64,000 nt of DNA. It comes from Erythrocercus mccallii. Lineage: Eukaryota > Chordata > Aves > Passeriformes > Dicruridae. Below are positions 1-13,243 of the stretch, piece by piece (positions within the stretch are counted from its first letter, which is position 1; every line of letters starts with the position of its first letter). The notes beneath the pieces are model-generated. The model did not search any database. It saw only the letters and a program-made list of their open reading frames with translations, and was not told where the DNA came from. Position numbers and translations under genes: made by a program. The stretch spans positions 372,001-436,000 of the forward strand of contig VZRG01000197.1 in NCBI GenBank assembly GCA_013397435.1, written 5' to 3'.

Positions 1-2889
1 CACAGCCAGGGTCTGAAAGGAATCCCAGGTGAAAGTACAACATGAAGTTCTAGAAGCTTCTTAGGACTCTGTCTTACGTAGCAAAAATGGACAGTGCAGA
101 GCTCTATTAAATATTATCCTCAGCAAAGACATTTTTTGCATTAAAGCTGACTATATTTTAAAAATGAAGACTGCTCTTTTCTTACAGGAAAACATCCACT
201 AGCTGCATGGACAAGTTTCAAACACAAATAAACAAAGCAAAATAAGTGGGAGTTAATTTTAACATATTTGTGTTCAACTGAGGACACAAAAGAGAAAGCT
301 TCTTAATGCATGAGAATATATAAACATTCACATGTTTACTCAGGCATAATTGCATCAGAGAAAGCACTACTTCACAACATTTATCAAATATTTGGGTGAT
401 GTGAAAGGCATAACTAAGTCACCATTTTCATTCTGCTTTACTATGTCATAAATTATGTCATGAATTACATGAGCGTGAGCAAAATAATAGTGTGCAAAAC
501 TCTATCAGTTATTTTTATTATTATTACCATGTTTTCAATCCAAAATTGAGTGATCATTCCAAATCCACAAATGCAAAAAGTAGTCTAATTCTTTCATAGT
601 GGGAGATCAGATGATGAAAAATGATAAATTAGCAACTAGCAGGAAACAGTTACTTGTTCTGCATGTCAGACCAGTAACCATGCCAAAGAAGAAGTTCTCT
701 GGATCTACCAAGCAGGCAAAAATCCAGCTGAATGCTCATAGTACACTGAAAGGCAGATGGTCCTTGGTCTTGTGATAGACATTGCCCTGTCTAAAGAGAA
801 AAGTAACAATCTCTGAAGAAAACAATGTTCCTCAAAACTGGGATTCCAATAGTATTCTAAAATGAAAAATATTTCATTATTATAATCCAGCATCAGAAAT
901 ACAATGTCTGCGGTAACTATATCTATGCAGCAGTAGTCTTCCTTCAAACCACATATTTCTCTCTATTGCTACTGAGTAGGTGAATACTTAGAAGATAAAT
1001 CTACTTCTGGGACTACTCAAACAGAACTTCTGATCCTTTATCATAAGGAATCTACAGAAGAAAAGTCTTTTCTTGGAAGGAAACCAATGACTCAGTCAAG
1101 GAATATATCTCATCCATGTGAGATGTGTACTCTAAAGTCACAAAGTCAAGTCACAAAAAATGGTTAAAGTTCTAAGCATTAGACTAGCTTCTAGTATGCA
1201 TCACTGCTGCAGTTATGGAGCCAGAAATGTAGTAGAAAGTTATTGAAGGGAATAAAAAGCAGCATCGGCAAAAGAAGTTGGACATCTTTAGAGATACCTA
1301 GAGATCAGTTGACATCAATTGCCTTCAATATTGTGTTGTAAAAGGCAACACTACAGCTTTTAGCACTAGTTCTGCCTTCAAAGCTGTTTGTAGCTCAGTG
1401 AGATATGATAGAACTGTTGTCACTGTTCCTGTAAATTGGATAAAGTACCAGCTGTATTAAAATCAGCCAGGCCATCTAAGAAATAAATTTCAACACCTGT
1501 CTTGACTGGGACTTGGAGACATGCACTAACAGTACAGCAGAGACTTAAACTGTTTTTACAGAGCCATCAGGCTGTCATATTTCTTTGTAAGTACCATTCA
1601 GTATGGGCTGCTCTCACAATAATTAACACCCCATTAATGCAAGGTTTTTAGGGAGAGTTTAATAAGTTTTATTGGATGTGCTTACATAGTCAGAAAGGTG
1701 ATATGATTTTTACATAAAAACATTTTTTCATTTCATTTTTCATTCAAAAATTTTGCCTCTCTTACACCCTCTTCCTATCACTATTTTGATAATACAAGTA
1801 TTTCTACAACAGGTGAAAAGTTGTATACAAATACCTCCTGCTTCTGCAGGATTCTGGCATACTTAGAGTCTTGTCACTTGGCTGATGACAAACATACTTA
1901 GGAAAGGTAACACGGCTCTAGCCTGTGAAGTGTACCTTATTTTCCTTCATTTGCATAGATCAGGCAGTAATTTACCTACAATCCCCAATGGGTGATCCTT
2001 TTTTGGGCTAGCAAAGATCTTATAACTCTTACAAGGTAGGGAAGACTGTTCCTGGAGCAGAAGTGAACTTGTGAAATTGCATTGAGATTAAGGGAAGGTG
2101 AAAGATGGATAGAGGTTGCTACAGCAAAATACCCTGATGAAAAGCTATTGTTGTTAATCACTATATTAATGTTGCTTTTCCTTCCATCTCCCTTGCAGGA
2201 AGTACACTCATTAAAATTGTCCTAGTAGGAGTGATGATGTTGCAAAAGACTAAAACAATTCATATGTGCTCACTAAAATACCCCTTTCTTTTTGCTGAGT
2301 TCCTCTAAATGACCCACCTTGGACTAACTGATTTTACACTGTCAGCCAGCTGCAGATTATTACACCCTCTGAGGCCAACAAGTTCAAATGAGGGGCCGAA
2401 CACATTGCAAATTCTTTTAATCTGACTCTTCAAGGAGTGTGGACCACCTTGCACACGAAAATATATAAAATTCTGACCACTCCTCCTTTACCACCTCCCT
2501 CTCACTTTCTTTTTTCTGCCAGACACTGTTCCATTTTTTAAGTCTAATAGCACAAATACAATTTAAAGGAGAATATCAGTTTGATCATACTTCAGAGAGT
2601 CACCTTGATGGATAACTATAGTGTTTTATTTTGACAGAAGATTGAAGTCAAGCATTTTTTTTCCTACCCTTCAAAGTACATCTGTTTTTCAATCCAAATT
2701 ATTTTGTGGAGGGATAAAATTAAAATTAAATATGTTGAAATAAGGGGCTCTCCTAAGCACTTCTTTTAATTTAGGGGTTTTTTTAAGGTCTTAGGCTACA
2801 ACATAGTGCAAAACTGGCTAAGTTATGAACCATACAGTACTTAGAGGAAAGCTTATATAAAATATTGTCCTTCTACCATGTATCCATAC
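1..2889 (-). other. SEMA5A: SEMA5A intron (partial), no exon seen
   Basis: This is the start of the intron following the last exon in the window. I looked for the expected next SEMA5A exon (CGTVDQGLYVNL-like) and did not find it. The sequence is AT-rich with no clear transposable element, RNA gene or long tandem repeat. The short open frames at 705-947 and 1976-2161 on the minus strand resemble nothing I know and look like chance. Confidence 0.75.
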
Positions 2890-3025
2890 CTGAAAATTAG
2901 GGTTAGGGTTGGGATATGGAAGCCAAGCAGAGCGAGAGTTCTCCTGGTATTTGAAGGGTCCATTAAAGGCCTGACTTATGGCACTCAGATTGAAAACACA
3001 AACTGCTGAGGCTGCTATGCTGTTC
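2890..3025 (-). CDS. SEMA5A: SEMA5A internal coding exon (last in this window)
   Basis: A 136-base exon: one base completing the split Val codon, then 45 codons, ending in phase 0. The acceptor is ...atttctttcgcag above 3025 and the donor gtatggata lies below 2890. It encodes NSIAASAVCVFNLSAI, then QAFNGPFKYQENSRSAW, and ends PNPNPNFQ. SAVCVFNLS and the GPFKYQEN segment are conserved in sema propellers, and NLS is a glycosylation sequon. The frame has no ATG of useful length, so it is easily missed by simple frame scans; I found it from the expected phase and the family sequence. The Pro-Asn repeat near its end gives a short TTAGGG-like stretch on the plus strand. The next exon, expected to begin CGTVDQG, is not within the 2.9 kb below it. 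Confidence 0.95.
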
Positions 3026-6000
3026 CTGCGAAAGAAATAAATACATTAACCTATGTAATAACATTAAGAAGTCAAATTGCTGAAAAATAAATAAAAAAGG
3101 CAATAACTCTTCAATCCTTCAAGTTATTAATGAAGCAGATATGATCAGCCAGGAGATGATATCTCAAGATAATGATATATGATGAGCTGATTTAGCAAAG
3201 TGATTGCATTTAAAATATTTGTCAGCCTTACCAAGAAGCTGGTGTAGGGAAGAACCCAGAACTTCCTTTCTGCTGCTGCTCTATAGTATGGTAATATTAT
3301 ACTTCCAATACCATGCTGCTACATCTCCACACATACTCACAAGCACTAGGGACACCTCTTTTCTCAGAACAAAGTTCAGAACATTATTCTCAGGGTTCAA
3401 TAAAGTTTCTTCCATACAAAAAATGACTGCATGACATAAGTAAGAATTTTCAATCTGTGGTATGTCTCTAGATCCTACGGAATCCTTGGACAAGACATAT
3501 CCACAAAAATCCTGTCTTCCAAGAGATGTCATACAGCAATAAGAATGCAAGTTGTAGAAACCCATCAAGAGAAGACAACTTGGACTGCTAACAAGGTATC
3601 ATGTGAAAAAATAAAGATCAATAAATGGCAGCTGAACAAAATAAACAATTTCCTTGGTTTGCCTTGAAAATGTGACATACAAGGTAATAAAGTAATTCTG
3701 CATAGTGTAAAGAATATAATCTAATAACCATGAAAGCTCCTAACATGGAAAGCTGTATTGCTCTTTTCCTCATTTTGAGACAATGGAATAGATAATGAAG
3801 GTGTCAATTGCATGGATTTGCAGCTAAAACTGCTGGCAATTGATCCACACAGCATTCTTCTCTCTTTTTGTTTTTTCACTTTTTTTTTTTAAGCTTAGCC
3901 TGGAATTTACACAAGGCTTAAGAAAACATACTATAGAAACTCCATAATGATGGGGAAAAAACCCCCAAAAACTAAAAAAAGGAGTTAGAATACATGGATT
4001 AAATACCAGGACAAAAGAGCAATTTGTTTTCTTATGGTTGTCTCTCTTACTTCAAAGTAAGCCCAAAACTTGGAGTTCCATGCTTACAACTTCTGCAGAA
4101 TCAATCATCATTGGATGATAAATCCTTGCTTATATCACTAAATGCATCTCACTAATATTATCAACTTCACCGGTGTTTTCTTGAATTTCATGAAGTCCTA
4201 CGAGGACACAAGATATATATTTTTTAGATAGTCTGAAATAAACAAAATCAGCTTTTTCATGAAGCAGTGGCTATTGTGGACTTGATAGTCAACCACATAT
4301 AAAAGGTGCAGGTTTGGCTGTTAGAAAAATGTTTCAATTTTTTCCCTTCACAAGTATATTAAAATATACTAAAAAAAGCATTAAGGTCTGATAAAGTCAT
4401 TGTAATTCTGAAGATATTGAGACTGAAGGATTACGAATGCCATTAAGTTATATCTGATGCTGTTACATGAACAGAAAGCAGTATGTTGTTCCATGTTGTA
4501 GGAAACCTTTGTGTTTCTCCACTGTCACCTGCAGGCCAGAAAGGTGGATCATATGAGTTCCACAAACTATCTATGAACAGGTAGTCAGCATGGGGAAATA
4601 ATCCTAACTCTGAAACCTTTCAAAAATATCCAAAAAATTTAGTTACAACATTTGATGGCAGGCATTTAAATAGAGCAACCGAAAAACCCTACCCTCAAAG
4701 AGTTATAGTTAATTAGTTTCTCTTTGAACAGTCCATCTCTCTTGGACAGTCAGAACATTGGGCCACAGGGAAAGAGGAAAGTAGCAGCAAAGTTTAAAAT
4801 TGTCTACTTTCATGTGGTAAAGGTAGTCTTAACAATAGCAAATCCATTTTTGGAAACCCAGGAAGCACCAGGAACATCATTCCCCTTCCATGGCCAAAGC
4901 CCCATGGATTTTCTAGAGCAGAATTCCTCTGCTCAGGCTTTTCTTGGCAGGAACATGCCTAGGCTACTTTGACTTCTCACGAAAGATCTGGTTGAACAGT
5001 GTATGTGGATGACAAATACTTGTCTTTTAGTATATGAACTAACTAGGAAAACAGAATAAAATTAAAAGTACTTTTCAAAACAACAGCATATTTTCTTATC
5101 CCCAGTATTCTCAAAGTCTCTGCTATTCTCTTTACACAAAGAGTGTTTAGATTCCCTGCATTACTCCTTTGAAGAAACAGGCTTAGCTCATCATCCAGTG
5201 TCATGAGTTAGGGATTGCCACAGCCTGGTGCAAGCATCTCATCACTAGCCTTGTTCACAGTCTGAGCTGCCAGCCAAGGGGTGAGCCTGAGTCTGGAAGA
5301 TGCCTAAATGAGCTCAAATTCATGCTCACTGTCTAGGATAAACAGGGATTATAATTTGTTGGCATTAACTTCTGAATGTTGCCACCTGGTTAATAGATAT
5401 TTATAAAGGGTAGGTATCCCTGTGTTCAAGAGTGCCTTACCTATGTTTTAGGTGCCCAAGGACCTTTTAAAATTATGGATAAAACTGATTTACACAGCAA
5501 GACAGTACAAGAAGGTCAGAGAATCAGAACCTGAAATTGGAAATTATTCCAGTGGTCTGAACACTGGGCTGCACAGCCATAACACAGAGGCTGCTCTTGC
5601 CGATCAGCATTTGAACATTAGTCATCATGTTTAAATTTACAAAGGACATTTCTGAGATAAATGTCTCTGTTTTTGTCTATGTCCATCCAACTTTTCAATA
5701 TTTAACAAATTTGAATTTTTAAGATGAAATTGTACTTTTTTTTTCTTTAATTTTACCCTATTGATATAACAGGTTCACTTAAAATTAGGTTAAATTCTTG
5801 GTTTGACCTTTAAACTCACATAACGATATGTTAGGACTAAATTAAAATACGTGAGAGCACCTCTTGTGCTATTTTGGGTAAGATGGGATCTTTATGGCAT
5901 GGTCAAGTTCCATCATGTCAAATTCATGATCGTGTCACATTACAATTATAAATTATTTCTTTCACAAATACATATGGCATTTATGTATTACAGCAGTAAA

Positions 6001-6297
6001 AATAAAAATTAATTCCTTTCTAACAATAAATGAAGACTATGACAGAATAGTCTTAAACACAACGGGCTTCCTGCAGTAAGGAAATATTAAGAATTTATTC
6101 GTTCTCTCGTGTTTTCAACAATTCATGTGGGAAGCATTTGGAATTGATACTTGTTCACAGAAAACAGTGGATTGGACAAAACAGTGGTTTGAATTTATGA
6201 TGTTCACTTGGCATATGCAGGAGAGAGTAGTTCAGAAGTTCTAGGCTTTGTGGTCACAAACAGCAAGAAAATAAAATATATCATTCAGTTTACTTAC
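3026..6297 (-). other. SEMA5A: SEMA5A intron, 3.3 kb
   Basis: A complete intron with gtaagt donor and cgcag acceptor. It splits a Val codon (phase 2). I see no recognisable mobile element, RNA gene or exon inside. The open frames at 3204-3568, 4724-4972 and 5452-5634 look like chance. Confidence 0.85.
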
Positions 6298-6583
6298 ACA
6301 TTAGTGGTAAAAATTCCATAGATCAAGTCCAGTTCTGGCAGGAAGAAAGTACTCTGAAGTTCATTATAGTAAAATGGAATTTCTCCAGGGCGAGAGCAGT
6401 TCAGGCGAGCTTTCATGAAGGTAGTCCAGGTATCCTCCAGCACAAACTTGCCACCAATATCATTTTTGCACACCCGAGCAGCACGAGAGAAAACTGTTTT
6501 CCCACAGTCATGTTCCACTGCGTTTTCCCGGAAGAAGAAGTAGGTAAAGTTTCCAATGTCATAAGATGACACAAAATTTGGTT
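6298..6583 (-). CDS. SEMA5A: SEMA5A internal coding exon (YFFFRE / RVCKND core)
   Basis: A 286-base exon: two bases completing the split Glu codon, 94 full codons, and two bases (GT) of a split Val codon. The acceptor is ...gttattttcag above 6583 and the donor gtaagtaaac lies below 6298. It holds the most diagnostic semaphorin core motifs in order: PNFVSSYDIGNF, YFFFRENAVEHDCGK, RAARVCKNDIGG, LEDTWTTFMKARLNCS, FYYNELQSTFF and LDLIYGIFTTNV. NFT and NCS are N-glycosylation sequons. Apart from a few conservative changes, it matches my memory of mammalian SEMA5A almost residue for residue, and it separates class 5A from most other semaphorins. It follows a 13.7 kb intron. Confidence 0.97.
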
Positions 6584-6785
6584 CTGAAAATAACAGAAGG
6601 AAAGATCATTTATTGACTTCTTGTGATATATGCACTCATACTAATGTGAAAGTTGGATTTATCTTCAAGCTTTACATTTAGATAAACACACTTTTTAATG
6701 TCCTTTAGGGACATGGCACCATGACGTCTGAATAGGCCAGCTCATGTCCAGCTGCGATTATGAGATACATGATCACGATGCGCTG

Positions 6786-6985
6786 GAATTGCTTGGGTAG
6801 AGTTAAATTTTTTCATAGTAGCTAGCATGGTGTTTTGGATTTATGCTGGAAACAGTGATGGTAATTCAGGGATGTTTTTGTTATTGTTGAGCAGCACTTA
6901 CACACAGCCAAGGCCTTTTCTTTCTCACACTACTCCACCAGCACAAAAAACCAGTTGAGCTGCCATCTGGGGTCAAACCACAACA
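6786..6985 (+). mobile_element. ERV-L-like solo LTR remnant, internally deleted
   Basis: The stretch opens with a gggtagagttaaattttttc segment followed by a gtagctagcatggtgttttg segment. Both match the 5' part of a common bird ERV-L LTR that I recognise. It runs through a ttattgttgagcagcactta stretch and a Ser/Pro-like CCACCAGC tail, then jumps directly to a ggggtcaaaccacaaca end, which is the typical 3' edge of this LTR family. The middle portion (promoter region and polyadenylation part) is absent, giving about 200 bases instead of several hundred. There is no coding content. It is a plus-strand insertion in the minus-strand SEMA5A intron. The family identity is from memory; the exact subfamily is not known. 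Confidence 0.7.
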
Positions 6986-9900
6986 CGTGGCCTGACAGGT
7001 TTTGGTCTAAGTGTTTATAGAACATGACAGTGCTGGGCAAGCACAGCTCACTGCATGCCACCATCAAAACTGTCTCAGAGTTTTCATTCTTCGCATAAGG
7101 GCACAGTGAATTCTTACAATGCAATTGCTTTATCTTTTAACTCTGTTTCTGCTTTGCCACCATGCCATTACTCCAGATTAGCAGGATAATGGGTGGTAAT
7201 TGATGGTGAGTAAAAATGTGCTCAGAAGCTGTAATTAAAAGAAAAGAGAACTACACAAGAATATTTCATGGTAAGATAACTGCATTTCAACCCTATCTTG
7301 CTTAATGCTTTTGAGAGCATTACAGATTTCTTTTTTCTTTCTTTAAAGAAAATGATTGAAAACTGATCAAAAAACTGATCAAAAAATCTGATGGTGATGA
7401 AGGAGAAATTAGGGAATATGTAAAAAACCCAGAAAGCAACAGATGGCAATTCTTGAAAGAAAAGAAATAAAAGGAACAGTGGATACCACAGAGAATAAAC
7501 ATGTGGTCCATTTTCTATAAGGATTACTAGAACAGAGGAAATTCCATAACCTTAGAAGAGGCTGACAACTGGGTAAGTTCTTAAAGGAAAGATAAATTTG
7601 ATACAAAGATTTGTGAAGAAGAGTCCCACTTGTGCAAGGAACCTTTTTAGAACACTGATACGTCTGAGAAACAAGAAAACTTTTGTTTCCCATTTCCAAA
7701 TTTTATTCTGAAGTGGGAAAACAAATAAAACTTTTTTGTTTTAAAAACATCTATTGTGAGGAAGTACTTCAAATAAAATTAATAGGTGAACATTTTTGAC
7801 AGCACTACTGTATAGAAAAAGGCTGCCATAAATCGATGTAAGCATTTTACAGGAGTATCTCAAACCTACCAGAACTTTGGAGGGGCACTATAAAGGCAAG
7901 CAAGCTGGCACTGCCTCACAGCAGTCCAAATTGTCAGAAAACTCTTTTTCAAAGACAGACCAGATCCCAGCTAATGTGGCCTCTTGCGCTGCTTCCATCT
8001 CTATCTGCTGTGCTGAGAGTTCCCAGGGCAGGTTTGTGGCAGCAGTGATTATGAGCTGCCACGGGTGTATGAAGCTGAGCAGATCCAATAGTGCTCTCCC
8101 TCCTCCCTGTAACTTTCACTCTCTATTTTATTAAGTGCTTCCTTCAGAGCAGTCTGGAATACACCACATTTTCTCCACATCTGGAGCTGCATAGGTATTT
8201 TGCTGGCAGATCACAACCCAACAATTTTAAGAACTTGTTGGTGCTCTGAGCCTTCATAAGTTACGTACTACCAGTGCAATTGTATCTTTAAAAAAAGGCA
8301 TAAAAAAGGAAAAATAGTTGGACAGGTCTTATGATACCATAAGAAATAAAATTACACTGACAATATACAAAGAACTAAACTTTTAGTAATGTTAACTCTA
8401 CTAGAACCTTAAATCTTCATTCCACATCTGTGTAAAACTTTCATTACAATACAGATTTCACTTCAAAGGCTTCAAAAGCTTCAAAAACCTATTGTGCAAA
8501 TACTCAAAGTCAATTTGATCCACCCACAAAAAACATTTTTTATGAACATTAAAAAAGGATGCCCTACCTGGCAATCAGGCCTGAATATATTTCTCGCTGG
8601 AGGCCCACTGATATAAAAATGTCTCTACTGGAACCATAGGCCCTCACTGCAGAGTTAAACACTATTGGAGGCACTCAGCATAAAGAATGATGAATTACAA
8701 AAATAAAACAAACTTCACAAACTATAGGAGTAAAAATAGTATGAAATGCATTCAGAATGTATTCAGGGTTCTTGAAAATCCATGCCAACCTTTCAAAAGA
8801 CAGTTTTTTAAAGTTGCACCGATAATCATAATACATGTACAAAAAATACCTAGTACTCATATTTCATGGTTTCAGAACAGAGAAACAATATATACTTCTG
8901 CAAACACCTATACTTTATTGATTATGAACTGATGAAATTGTGACCTGCTGTTGAAACTTGTGAAAACTGCTTTGGTTTGCATTAAATGTAATAATCTCAG
9001 AGTTACCTTAGGGAATTCAGTGGATATGAAAGGATTACCTTGTCAGACTTTATTTCATTCTCTCTTTGGGAAAAATGAGCAGGGTGACTTCAAAACTTCA
9101 AAGGAAAAAGTAGCTTCTCAGCTAGGAAAGATCAGTTCTATGTGTCCAAATATTGTGCTGTGAACTGCTGTGAACTAGACATGGAGGCCTTACCATATAA
9201 GTTTTTAATGCAGCAAATGAAGTGAATCTTGTTTCATGCTGACTTTGCAACTAGTTCTTAGAAAGGCAAACACATCTCATTTCTGATTTCTGATCACCAC
9301 AACAAGTGCAAGGATTCTGGTATGCGACACGACATAGTTAGTACAAAAATGTCAACCTGTAATAATGTCACAAGTATTGTATACGACCTTTACAGGGTTT
9401 TTTTATATACTCAATTTATGGACGTGTCAGGCTGACTAGACTTTCCCAAATTAAACGGAACCAGTGGAATCAGGAAAGCAAGAAAATGACTTTGTCGATG
9501 TGACCCAAGAAATATCTCCAGTGTACATCATGGGGCAGTGCTACACAGAGCACAAGCCCAAGCACTGAAAGCACTGGGTGGATAGTTAGTACTGCCCCTG
9601 GGCAAACACACTACTCTGCTATTTCTGAAGTTTGCTTACTCAGCACAAGTCCTGGGAATCTCTACCATTTCCTTCATAAAGCAGTGTGACTGCCCAACGA
9701 GGATGTTTCCCCACAGAGTCTTCTAAGTTACTGCAAAAAAGACAACTCAAACATAAGATGGTGCTTTAGCCAGAAATAATATGATTGTTTTTCTGGAGGA
9801 TGGAGACAAACCTTCATTTTCTGGGGAGCACAGTCTCTGTTCTTACTGTGAAAGCATTTAACAGGAAGACACAATGATTCCCTTTAGATTATTCTCCCTT

Positions 9901-12149
9901 TCCACCCTCCAAAGGTGTCATGCATAAGCTTATTTCCACTGCCCTTTTTATTTAGTGGTGTGGATAAAGTCTGAGTTGGGTAAAAAGCATGAGAGGAACT
10001 GTACAGGAATTTTCCGTGGATATAAATGGGAAACAGGAGCCTAAAAGAGCTCCCTGAGAGCACCTGAGTTAGTCTTGGCCTCTTCTTGCTGTCTGAACTT
10101 AGGAGCAAGAAAGTTCACTTGTGCTCTTTAATCCATGTAACTTCACTTCTTCTGAAGCAATCTAACATGGCTTAATTTACATAGTTAGTAGATGGTACTG
10201 CTTCCAGAGTGAACCAAATGACAGCAAATGATCTAACTTTCTTTAAGGAAGTAACAGCAATTAACCTTAAGGATTTAAAGGTCCAAAACCTATGCTAAGC
10301 AAGAGCCGTGATTTCTGCTGACTGTCCCTGTGAGATGTGACCACTCACATCTGAAGTGCAAGGCATTCAAAGACCCAATCAAAAGGGGAATTAATCCCAC
10401 AAATGTTAAAAAAAAGCTAAAATATTTTTTTTTTCTGATTTAGGCACAGATCAAATTATATATGCATATATGCACACAAAATAAGACACATACAAAGATA
10501 TATTAACAAATATAAATAATATATTCAAGATCTTAGGAGTCTAGATACTGTTATAATGCTGAATGACACCTCTCTGGAACTTGTTCACTTGTTCAGTGAC
10601 CTCACTAGATTAATGAATCACACCATACTGTTGATCTCTCAAGACCCATTTCTTCCAAATAAATGTGTTCAGCCAAACACCTAATAGCATTAAATTCTAG
10701 AAAGATGCTTTTGAGTTTTTTTGAATAAACTTCACATATCAGCTAGAAATGCTCTTCAAAAGCGACACTTAAAAGTAATGGAAAGAATTTAAACTTCAGA
10801 TGTGCCAGTCTATATTATTTCCTTTCATCTCGTTAACATAATCAACAAAGTCCAGTTGCAAATGCATTGTGCCATCTCTGTATATTCATTAAGTATATTC
10901 ATTTAGTTGTGGCCCTTTGCAGCTGTTGGAAAAAAAGTACAGACCTTGCATTAGGCTGATCAAGGCATCACTGCTCATGAAGGTTTAGGGACAAATTTTA
11001 ATCACAGAGTAAAAGTTTCCTACCGCATTATATGTTTCAAAAGTAATACATAACTTGTGATCATCACAGCTATATCTATCCTTAGGAGCTGAATTGTAAA
11101 ACTTTAAATCCTGTATGAAACTGCTGGAAATGGTTTACTAATAGTTATTTTTCCTCTGTGTTTCACAATTACCTATGATGCATGCTAAAAATGCCAACCT
11201 GCCATAGAGTAGCTGGATACCAATCTATTTTGACTATTTTCTTTGCAATGCCTTAGCTCTCCATGATTTCTTTTACATTCTTTTCCTTTTGCTAAATTGA
11301 AAATTTTATAGGTATGGAAGAGCAAGGACAGCAAAATACACTAAAACTATATATCCCAGACATTTTTTCCAATCTTCTCTTATATTGCTGATAGATTTTA
11401 TAATACAATTCAGCATAATCATAAAAGTGGATGCACTCATTATTTTTTTACTGATGTCCTCTAATAAATTCTGAAATGCAATTATTTCTTTCCTGAAAAA
11501 TTGTTTTCAAATATGGTATTACAAAATTCCTTGTTTTATTTCCTGTTGTTTATTTAAAATAAATCTCCCTCATTTTCAAGGTAAAGTGTTCTTACATGGC
11601 ATAATACTTTGCAATTTATTATATCGTTTTGCTGATGCAAATTTGCCAGTGACAAACTTAGTCACACAAGCCATTCTCTACTCTAACCTAATACTTATTG
11701 AAGCCCTTGAAAGTCACATCTGGAGTACAGTGGATTTCACCTATATTCACTGTATAGACACCTTGCAAAGCCGTGTATGCAGGGGCAGGGGGGCAAGGGT
11801 GAAAAATAAACAGGGATTTCATGAATTCACTCAAAACCTAGAAATCTGGAGAATGGGGATCTAGCAAAAGATCCAGAAATTTGCGTAGTTACTTAAAATT
11901 GAACAAAGAATTCCACATACACAGGAATCTAGTGTTCTTAATGAGATTTTGCCAACCAGCCATTATGGTATGGAAAGAAAACCCAATTATGATGGCTTAC
12001 TCATTTCTCTACAACCATTTTCACTGCCATTTTTTGTCTTTGCTCTAGTTTTGCAGGGAGGGAGACAATTAAATGACTTTCACTGCAGACTTGTGCATTT
12101 GGTTTGTATGGTCAAGCTTCGGTACAGGGGTGGCTACAGCTTCTATGAG

Positions 12150-13100
12150 AAGCTGCCAGAAGCTTTCCCCCTGTCCAGCTGTGCCAATCCCTGGCAGCTT
12201 CAACAGATGGACATGTCACTGGCCAATGCTGGGCCAGTTAGAAATGGTGCTAATGCCTCTGTATTAACAGATTTAAGAAGGAAGAAGAGTTATTGCGTAG
12301 CTGTAGTTATGACCACAGAAGAGAGAAATCAAAGCATGTGAGAGAAGCAGCCCTGCAGACACCAAGGTCAGTGGAGAGGGAGGGGCAGGAGGTGCTCCAG
12401 GTGCCAGAGCTGAGATTCCCCTCTAGCTGGAGGTAAGGACTGTGGTGAAGCAGCTGTGCCCCTGCAGCCCACGGAGCTCCATGGAGACGCAGAAATCCAC
12501 CTGCAGCCCCATGCCAGAGCAGGTGAATACCTGAGAGGAGGCTGTGACCCCTTGGAAGGCCCATGGAAAGAGAAGCCCATGCTTGAGCAGCCTGTCCTTG
12601 AAAGACCACACCCTGTGGAAGAGGGATTTACACTGCAACAGTTTGGGGAGGACTGCTGCTTGTGGGAGAAGTTCACACCGGAGAAGTTCAAGGAGAACTG
12701 TCTCCCATGGGAGGGATCTCATGGTGCAGCAGGGAAATGACTCCCATCCCTGGGCAGAGGGAGAAGCCACAGGCGATGAACTGACCATAACCCCCATTCC
12801 CTCTCTCCCTGCACTGACAGGGTAGAGCTGGGAAGGAAGGAGGCATGGAGGGTGGAAGGTTTTAAGGTTTTATTTTACTTGTCATTATCCTGCTCTGATT
12901 TTGTTAGCATTAAGTTCAATTCATATCTCTAATTTGAGCCTTTTTAGCCCATTATGATATTTGGTGAGTCATCTCTCCCCATCCTTACCTCAACTCATGA
13001 ACCCTTCATTATATTTTCTCTCCCATCCAGCTGTGGAGGGGAGTGACAGAGAGGCTTTTTTGGTGAGTGCCTGGGGTACAGACAGCATCAGCCCATTACA
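12150..13100 (+). mobile_element. GC-rich avian LTR-like element, decayed
   Basis: This block is clearly richer in G+C than its surroundings. It contains imperfect repeats of a module with TGGAG/GAGCAG and CCATGGAAAG-type cores between 12440 and 12720, then a CTGACCATAACCCCCATTCC segment near 12781. It ends with a ctctcccatccagctgtgga stretch followed by GTGCCTGGGGTACAG near 13080. I recognise this order from an abundant bird LTR/ERV-type repeat. The frames across it on both strands (for example 11949-12341, 12307-12609 and 12423-12797) are products of this repeat and not genes. The polyadenylation region near 12905 seems degraded. Both edges are approximate and no target-site duplication was identified. 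Confidence 0.65.
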
Positions 13101-13243
13101 ACTTGCTCCTCTTTTCCTTTTTTTTTCCCCTCCTTTTTTTTTATAACAAAAAGAAAACCAATTACATAATCATCCTCTTCCCCCTTCACTTTAAGGCTTG
13201 ATATGTCTGCTGTTGAAATTCCATCCAGTATTTCTGTCACAGG

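Noticed and set aside
2897..2913. Interstitial telomeric repeat
   Set aside because: It is only about two and a half units and falls exactly on codons of a conserved Pro-Asn peptide in a SEMA5A exon.
11690..11790. Possible CR1 reverse-transcriptase remnant (CATCTGGAGTACAGTG)
   Set aside because: The similarity is one short phrase with no flanking support; too weak to annotate.
11949..12341. 130-residue open frame as a gene
   Set aside because: It runs into the LTR-like element at 12150-13100, and the predicted protein resembles nothing known; it is better explained as repeat sequence.
12307..12825. Several overlapping frames on both strands suggesting a coding exon
   Set aside because: Simultaneous frames on both strands follow from the GC-rich modular repeat. 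No splice-compatible SEMA5A sequence is present.
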